Below are positions 57,150-64,000 of a stretch of DNA of 64,000 bases, piece after piece. Each line of letters begins with the position of its first letter. Position 1 is the first letter of the stretch. This DNA comes from Cymodocea nodosa (Eukaryota; Streptophyta; Magnoliopsida; Alismatales; Cymodoceaceae), in assembly GCA_036874045.1 (NCBI GenBank), contig JAZBRI010000003.1, positions 7,080,501 through 7,144,500 on the forward strand. Direction: 5' to 3'. The position numbers and the translations under genes were made by a program. The notes below the pieces were generated by a model. It was not told the DNA's origin and searched no databases. It worked only from the letters and a program-made list of their open reading frames with translations.

Positions 57150-57346
57150 ATTTCGGATAGTTACAGGACTTAATAAACACAAATTTAACAGAGACAAAAT
57201 TAACATAGCTACTTACACACCCTCATGGAGTTAAGTCATAACTCAACAGACTAAGTTCATTGAGTTAAGTAATAACTCTATAATCTTACTAACTATAATT
57301 AAACTTATATATATATATTATACATAATTACTTTAGTTATACTGCT

Positions 57347-58758
57347 TCATTCAACTTCCCTCCCATAGGAGGTATCAATTTCATTAACAATTTTGTTGAC
57401 AGGGTTAGGTACTACTTGCATTGGAAATCCTCCCGTAGGTCTAACTTCTATTGATTCCTTCTGTCGAGGGGGTATATTTCTATTCATATTTTGATTTTGA
57501 ATGGCATCATTTCCAAATACAAGATCTAGACGATTGTTTAATTGTTGAATTATCTTTTCTAATTTCTCTATTCTAGATCCTTGTTCAATTAATGCTTCAT
57601 AACTTATATTTTTGTCATTTATATTTTCTCCTCCCTAGAAATTGTTGTTTCTCCAAGATAGATTCGGGTGATTTCTCTAATTAGGGTTATAAGAATTTCC
57701 AAAGTTATCTTTTTGGTTTCTAACATAAATAATATCTAAGTCATTAACATTTGCATTCTTTTCTGCTAGTCTTTGATTTAATGATAACTATTCTATTTTC
57801 TTTGTTAATTCAGTTAATTTCACTTCAAGCATAGTGCTTGAATCTATTTCATGCATTCTCCTTAGCAATATTCTTTTATTTGTAATAGCTTTAGCCGAGT
57901 TTTCCCACTATGTAGTTCTTTTTGCAAAGTTTTCTAAATATGCTCATGCTTCTTCACTACACAATTTTAAAAATCCATTTTGACAAGTAGATTCTAATAA
58001 AGATTTCGTTGAAACATCTATGCCTTCATAAATTATACCTATTAATTGTGCTTTACTCATTACATGATGTGGACATTGAGTTAGTAAATCTTTAAATCTT
58101 TCAAAATATTTCTAGAATGATTCTTCCTATTTTTGGCTACACATTAATATTTCCTTTTTCTTTTTAATCATTTGATGTGTTGGATAATATTTTTCTAGAA
58201 AAACAGAGCAAAATTCAATCCATGTAGAAATTGAATCAGGCGACCAAGTATATAACCATCTCTTAGCTATGTCTTTTAAAGCAAAAGGGATATATCTAAG
58301 TTTAATAGTATCAATACTCATGTTCGGCATTTTCATCATTTGACAAACTTTGTTAAATTCTCTATGGAAATAATTGGCATCCTCTATTTCTAATCCATGA
58401 AAATGTGGTAATTGACTAATATAATTAGATTTCAATTCAAACCTATCTCCCTCAAAGTTTGGCAATCGAATACATGAAGGTTCATCAACTAATTAAGGAT
58501 ATAGAATTTCCCCTAATGGTTTTGCTACTAGAGCAGCTATATCTTCATTCTTTTTTAAAGAAAGGTTAGCTATACCCTTAAGGATTTCGTTAAAGTCCAA
58601 TTTAGAAAATATTTCAGTACACCTTTGTGTTGAATAATCCTATGTAAGTGTTCTTACTAATCATTTAGTACTAGGAGAACGAATCCATGTGCTCATAAAC
58701 TCTTAACATAAAGTAAAATAGCAGAAGATTAATTACATACCAGTCTGAAGCTTTGTAT
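57347..58758 (-). pseudogene. Gag (capsid) of Z
   Basis: The best preserved capsid sequence of the family. The start exon (58758-58741) has ATA in place of ATG. The donor GTATGT follows at 58740; the acceptor AG has become AA. LPNFEGDRFELKSNYISQLP, HFHGLEIEDANYFHREFN, LRYIPFALKDIAKRWLY, FLEKYYPTHQMIKKKKEI and LIGIIYEGIDVSTKSLLE continue to VVPNPVNKIVNEIDTSYGREVE and TGA at 57347-57349. Stops near 58494, 58125, 58115 and 57670 replace Glu, Gln or Trp codons. As in Y there is no zinc knuckle. Confidence 0.8.
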
Positions 58759-59686
58759 TTAGTAAATAGTTGTTGATGGATGAAGTTGAATCAGTTGCTT
58801 CTCCTTCCAGTTCCCCAACGAATTTTCTTTCCTCTCCTTAAGTGCTAGTAACTTGTAAATAACATTCTGTTCTCTATTTATAATGCACGTCCATAAAGCA
58901 AATGAATCTCGTTGCAAGAACGTGTCTTGTAACGTGCAATGTGGTTCCTATTTTTATGGATACGTGTTTCACTCCTAATTTTAAATTTCAATAACTGCTA
59001 AACCCATGAAGTTTCGTTTGTAGCTGAAAGAATAACTATTCAACTTAATCCATGAACTAACATCATTGAGTCATAGCTAACTCAACGGACTAGCTTCAGT
59101 TACTACTGCTAACTCCATGGACTAACTTCGTTGAGTTACAGTTAACTCAACGAAGTGACCTTATATTTTATTATTGACCTCGTCAAGTTAAGGTTAACTC
59201 AACGGACTTACTTCGTTGAGTTAACACTAGGAAAATTTCTCTAAAACTCACTCCTCGTATTACTTCTATATATTTTTTCTACTGCATTTTGTCAACTTAA
59301 ATAAAGTTAAATACATGTCATTAATGTAGTGTTCTCAATAAAACTCATTTAAATCTAATCATTATATGCATATTTAACTTACAGTTCATTTCCTGTTTTG
59401 TAGAATTTACATTTTACTTTTCAGCAAGCAGATATTTTCAGTATTAACTAATTATCATGCATTTAATCTTGTCATTTAGAAAATTTGTAAATCTTTTAAA
59501 CAGTCTTGCACATTGTTTAAACAGTTATATAATATTCAAGATAATTCATCCATTACATCATTCATTCTCAAACATGAATGTAAAAACATCTAAAAAACAT
59601 TCATTCATTTATATGAATAATTTACATTTACATTCAGTCAGATATTTTCCATACAAATATAAGTATAAGTAGACGAATAATACAAT
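58759..59686 (-). promoter_or_regulatory. Spacer of Z with TATA box upstream of gag
   Basis: On the minus strand TATAAATAGAGA (TATAAATA at 58882-58875) is a textbook plant TATA box, 117 bases before the gag start-codon position. The leader shares GGAGAAGCAACTGATTCAAC with Y and X. CTCAACG/CGTTGAG dyads lie at 59040-59230. The unoccupied target of Y (CACGT within TTGCACGTTACAAGAC) is at about 58925-58940. The rest is AT-rich without coding signal. Confidence 0.55.
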
Positions 59687-60345
59687 TTAATCTTTCTTCT
59701 TAAGTTCATCTACTTACTTCTAGAGTTTTTCTAATTGTTGCTCTAATTGATTTATCCGATCTAAAGCTCCAATAATGTCTCTAGAAGGTACAGTCATCTC
59801 GACAGTAGCATAATTTCTACATTCTTTCATTGAAATGGTTATTGATCTTATCCTTTTGGATGCCCATTCCGTGAAATCAATACTATTCACCATCAATAGT
59901 GGAATCAAATCTTCATAAAATAATTTCTTCTTTACTGCTCTCAGTTTGGAGATAAAAACTACAGACTAATTAATCTGAATTTTGTTCACAACTGCATATG
60001 TGGCCTACTTGACAAATTGACTTAGTTCAATATCATGGTCTTGTCGTTGGTAGACATTTTTAATCAAAATGTTAGCTATCATGTGTGCTTTCCGATTTAA
60101 GTGATTCAATCTATTTAATAATGACACACTAGGATTTATAGCTAAACTATCCTTGATTTCCTGTTCTATCCACTCAACGATAATTGTGCTTTCCAAAATT
60201 TCTTTCCCTTCATTTCTCAATCCAAAAATGTTGTGGAAAAGCTTCGGTGTTATCTGTACATCAGCTTACTCCATGTTGGAAATTAATCTACTTTCTTCTT
60301 CTCTCAAATTGGCATAGAAGCAGGGCACTGGATTTTCATATACTA
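59687..60345 (-). pseudogene. ORF1 of Z, C-terminal part
   Basis: From the W insertion point: VYENPVPCFYANLREEESRL, FHNIFGLRNEGKEILES, VEWIEQEIKDSLAINPSV, KAHMIANILIKNVYQRQ, LSQFVK, a stop, then KKKLFYEDLIPLLMVNSIDF and a C-terminal coiled coil RINQLEQQLEKL, ending at TAA (59689-59687). Aligns with Y 38580-39221. Its Gln codons (EQEI, YQRQ, LEQQ) are intact where Y and X have stops. Confidence 0.65.
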
Positions 60346-62199
60346 TGTTTAGAATGAAAAAGTGCATATTATTAACGGTTAAATAATGGTTAATTGCATA
60401 ATATTTAGCTTATCATATGAGAATTAAGCCATTATGTTATAATTGCACTATTATATGCTTTAATTGAAGAATCTACTTAATTTTGGGGAATTAATGTTAA
60501 TTTCGTACATTTATGAACTGTCAGTAAATTGCAGGCCGTGAAATTCTTAAGTATCCAAAAATGCATCTGAGCATCGGATAGTTATACCTGTAACTCTCCA
60601 GAATGTTATTTTATGTTTAAACTGCTGCTGACACGTGTTGAGAGCTAGTAGATTTACTTACGTTATAACTCGTTAAGTTAGTATAACTGCACGCGTTGAG
60701 TTACATGAAAATACACTAAGGCAACGCGTTAGGTTAGCGTTATAAACTTAAGTTGTTATTTTTGCACGTGTTTTATAGTTAAATCAACGAAGGAAGTCCG
60801 TTGAGTTATCTGTAACTCCACGGACTATATATTTTCTAATATACCACTGTAGCGGTTGCAGGAACAAACAGTTGGAAGGAAAAACCAGGTTTGCACGTAT
60901 CACGCAGGAATTCAATCGCGTAGGGAGAAAGAAAGCATCGCCGTTGATCTGAAGGAAGGAAATCCAACCGACCATTCAAGTAGAAGCAGTTACCAATAAA
61001 GAAATATAAAAGAAAAGAAGAAAAAAAAGAAAGTGTGTGATCGATGGACGGCCAATGTATACAGAAGAGGAGCACTGAACTTTCTGCAGACAGTATCGGC
61101 GATTCTCTGAAGTATCACACCAACCATCGTATCACCACCATAATCACCAATCATTGGAGGTCTGTGAGGATACTTGCCTGATGTCGAGTCGATTCCGAGC
61201 CAAACATAGTGCCTGACAACCACTGTGAGGAGTGATCGCGTCGCGGGAAGGGAAGACATTTTCACCAAGCGCCGACTCATATTTCAGGAGATCGTAAAGC
61301 TTTTAGCCTTGGCTTCGGGTTGATGCCTGTATGCTGAAGAGGAGATCATCTTGCAATTCTGGACTTGCGATTCTATAGGGAGAGGAGACAGAATTGTAAG
61401 TGGTTCAATTTTCAATGGTGTAATCGCATTGCAAGTAGTGTCAGAAGTATTTACTGTCAAGTGAAATTACTTTACATTTCACCTTTCGCCCATCACATCA
61501 AAACAAAAATACCAAAAGCAATTTATCTTTGTTTGTATGTTGTATTTGAGTGTTGTATTGTTGATGTTGTATCGTGATTAATGTTATCTGTATCAATTTT
61601 ATGATTGTTTTATGTTAGTTTTAATTTTACAGTTTACTTAAATTGGTTCGTACAAAACAACTTAAAGATTTTAATGGTTACTGTTTGAATCATCTGAATG
61701 CTAGTATTGCATAATGACAAATCCAATGTTAACTAGCATTAAAAAGCTTAATTGATGTTATTTACAATCTATGGAATCGCCCAATGGTTGGCCGAATTCC
61801 TCTGTAATTAGTAGTATTATAAAGAAGAGACAGGCTCGTGGAGTTAACTTAAGTCCACGAGGATAGTCCGTTGAGTTATCCATAACTCAACGACCTTAGT
61901 CCATTGAGTTAACTGTAACTCAACAAAGTGCTTATTGAATATAAATTTGAATTGTTCACAATCAAACATTTCTTAAATTCGTCAACAATTCCCTATGGGA
62001 TCGACCTGTACTTGCACACAGATACAATAGACATTATGCACTTGTAGTTAAAGTACAAATTGGAATTAATATCTAAATTGTATTAAAGGTTGTTTGTTTA
62101 CTTCTAAAAGAAAGAATAGGCATAAAGATAAATTAACTAAGTAAAAATAGAAGTAACAAATCCAAGTTTTTCTAGTGTAGTGCTGGGAAAACACGAACA
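60346..62199 (+). repeat. 5' LTR of W
   Basis: 1854 bases, starts TGTTTAGAATG and ends CACGAACA. Compared with Y it lacks most of the 136-base modules (a deletion around 60548) and keeps one CACGTG unit at 60630. Dyads near the 3' end are at 61845-61925. Confidence 0.88.
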
Positions 62200-62206
62200 A
62201 GTTTTA

Positions 62207-62224
62207 TGGCACTGTTGCCAGGGA
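62207..62224 (+). other. Primer-binding site of W, partly decayed
   Basis: TGGCACTGTTGCCAGGGA, differing from Y by three transitions, at the same distance from the LTR. Confidence 0.82.
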
Positions 62225-62323
62225 ATTGAGTTGAATTGAACTGAATTGAATAGATATAAGCAACTGCTAGAGCTGTTTCATTTTAATAGTTAGAGTTGTG
62301 TGTTTTCTTCTGTAATTGAGAAT

Positions 62324-64000
62324 ATGGCATATGCTTATGCTCAAAGATTTCTGAAACCTTTAATTAGCATATGTGAATTCTGCAATTCTGAAGGACACGA
62401 CATTTCTGATTGTTTGAAATTGAGACATTTACAGATTGATAGATCCCATGAACAACAAATGAATTATCCTCAATATAATAGAGCTGAGTATGAGAATCCT
62501 ATAGTTTACCCAACTGATGGTCAGCATAGAATGTGTAATATGATGAGAGACATTGAAGTTTGGGATAGCTATGACAGACAGGAGCATAGTATAGAGCAAA
62601 ATCTGAACAAACTGGAATACTTTGTGTGTCAACAACAAGAAGTCAACCAATTAAACTATAATGAGGGATATTCAGAACCTAAATAGGATATAATTTACGA
62701 AACTGAAAAAGCCATAAAGAAAATTGATCAAAAATTGAATGCAATGAAATTAGATGATTTGGAAACAAAATTAAAAGCATTAGACAAAAAAGCAATGAAA
62801 ATACAAGTTTTACAATAGGACAATGAAAATTATAATGTTATAAACCTGCACAACTTGCAAAATATACAACAAATAGAAAACACAAATGTAAGAGAATTTA
62901 AAGAATGCACTTTAAAACTAAAATCAATTGAAGATCATAATCACGAAAATGATATACAAAAGCATCATGAAAGTAACGAAAATCTGGAAGATGTATGTGT
63001 AACATTAAGATCTGGAACTGATATACCACCAAGAACTCAAAATGAAAATGATATGAAGGTGGACAAGAGTAAAAATCAAAATGATAATGAAAATGTAATA
63101 GCTGAAAATTTAGAAATCACTGAAGAACAATCTGAATCTGCAATTGAAGCTAAAAATGATCAAACAAATCAATTGAAAGAAAAAGAGTCTTTGAAATCAA
63201 AATCTTTAGCACCCTATCCTGAAAGATTACAACAAACAATTCCTAAAAAACAAGAAAAAATAAGAGAAATTTTTGAAAAAGTACAAGTTAACATTCCTTT
63301 GTTAGATCTATTGCAGAATATGCCACCTTGTGCTAAATTTCTGAAGGATTGGTGTACTAAGAAAAGAGAGCGAAAAGTTATTAAAAAGGTCTTTTTAGCT
63401 TAGCAAAGTAGTTACCTATTTCTGCCACAAATTCCTAAAAAGTTATCTGATCCTGGAATCCCTGTTATATCATGCACCATAGGAAATACCATTCTAGAAA
63501 GAACCTTAATAGACTTAGGTGCAGGTATAAATGTTATACCAAGTGATATATTTGCATCCTTAGGATTAGAAGGCTTAACTCCTACTAGTACGGTTATTCA
63601 ATTGGCTGATAGAAGTATAAGATACCCTAGAGGAAAAATAGAGGATGTCTTAATTAAAATCAAGAATTTTATATATCCTATTGATATTGTAATTTTAGAT
63701 TCCCAACAAATTAAGCATAAAAATAGTGATACATCTTTAATTTTGGGAAGGCCATTTTTAGCAACATCAGGGGCTGTTATAAATTGTAAAACTGGAGTAA
63801 TGAAATTAGCATATGGTAATGAGGATACTCAATTAAATATTTTTAAACTAGAATGGTTTGAGGAGTTAGAAATGTCCTTACATACCATAGACTTTTTAGA
63901 GGATGAAGGAGATATGTTAGATGATGTGATTCAAGAAGAATTAAATAGGCAAATCAATTTTGAAACTTTAGAAGAAAGTGAAAGCATAAATATAGAAGGA
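62324..64000 (+). pseudogene. Pol of W: zinc knuckle, coiled coil, aspartic protease (runs off the window)
   Basis: ATG at 62324. Zinc knuckle CEFCNSEGHDISDC (about 62370-62415), then the coiled coil with DIIYETEKAIKKIDQKLNAM, interrupted by TAG at 62684 and 62817. An open stretch 62855-63403 contains VCVTLRSGTDIPPRTQ and VNIPLLDLLQNMPPCAKFLK. The protease shows ERTLIDLGAGINVIPSDIF (about 63500-63556), RYPRGKIEDVLIKIKNF and SLILGRPFLATSGAVINC (about 63735-63790). The acidic linker before RT reaches the window edge. This is the least damaged copy of the family's 5' gene. The TAG at 62817 is shared with Y. Confidence 0.85.

Larger units (their letters stand above)
57150..60345 (-). mobile_element. 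Copy Z: reversed partial element of the X/Y family
   Basis: Read on the minus strand: ORF1 (60345-59687), spacer with dyads, TATA box, gag (58758-57347) and the first part of the gag/F-box spacer, which ends before the F-box near 57175. The order ORF1 then gag is the same as in Y and X. It is interrupted at 60345 by element W, so the rest of Z may lie beyond the window. Confidence 0.8.
60346..64000 (+). mobile_element. Element W of the X/Y family, 5' part, inserted into Z
   Basis: LTR 60346-62199, PBS 62207-62224 and pol from 62324 to the window edge. It cuts Z's ORF1 at 60345 (left flank TACTA). It keeps the protease that Y has lost, so it shows that the full family has zinc knuckle and protease in one unit after the PBS. 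Confidence 0.85.

Overview
This is plant nuclear DNA, apparently from a repeat-rich, perhaps pericentromeric, part of an angiosperm genome. It is AT-rich and full of LTR retrotransposons and PIF/Harbinger DNA transposons. One intact host gene lies among them: a five-exon, minus-strand GILT-type thiol reductase (5845-8019) with clean GT..AG introns. I see no bacterial operons, rRNA genes, CRISPR arrays or intact tRNA genes. The species cannot be named from the sequence. The GC-rich first exon of the GILT gene is only a weak hint of a monocot.

Layout. 1-1532: tail of a copia-type LTR, then the 3' end of a decayed Ty3/gypsy chromovirus (integrase, chromodomain, polypurine tract, LTR). 1533-11884: three PIF/Harbinger elements (H1, H2, H3) around the GILT gene, plus a SINE-like fragment. 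11885-14712: no recognisable gene. 14713-54972: one old Athila-like Ty3/gypsy element (copy X), blown open by four later insertions: a reversed solo LTR (21330-23106, TSD GGCAT), a complete reversed Ty1/copia element (24171-32908, TSD TTTGT/TCTGT), a second complete element of X's own family (copy Y, 34890-46882, TSD CACAT/CACGT), and a solo LTR inside X's 3' LTR (51751-53608, TSD ATGAC). 54973-56809: a related but different Athila-like element cut off in its RT. 56810-64000: a reversed LTR fragment, a reversed partial copy of the X/Y family (Z), and a further plus-strand copy (W) inserted into Z and running off the window.

The main discovery candidate is the X/Y/Z/W family. Target-site duplications and repeated copies support this gene order: LTR, PBS, [zinc knuckle, PR, RT, RNase H, INT], ORF1 (plant-transposon-protein type), internal TATA box with a small intron, gag capsid, F-box protein, PPT, LTR. 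The capsid gene therefore lies downstream of pol, separated from its zinc knuckle, as if a normal Athila element had been circularly permuted. It has its own TATA-like box, leader, start exon and in-frame intron. The last gene encodes an F-box protein with a region resembling an F-box-associated domain. It is present in both copies that retain the 3' end and is preceded by a splice-acceptor-like site. Y lacks nearly all of pol, so it must have moved with enzymes supplied in trans.

A second unexpected signal is a module of about 136 bp (CACGTG, then TGACTTAAGT, then TTCGGATAGTTA / TAACT..CCGAAA dyads). It is tandemly repeated in the LTRs of both the Ty3/gypsy family and the unrelated Ty1/copia element. 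Almost every coding copy is decayed. Many in-frame stops sit at former Gln or Trp codons, as expected from C-to-T decay of methylated DNA.
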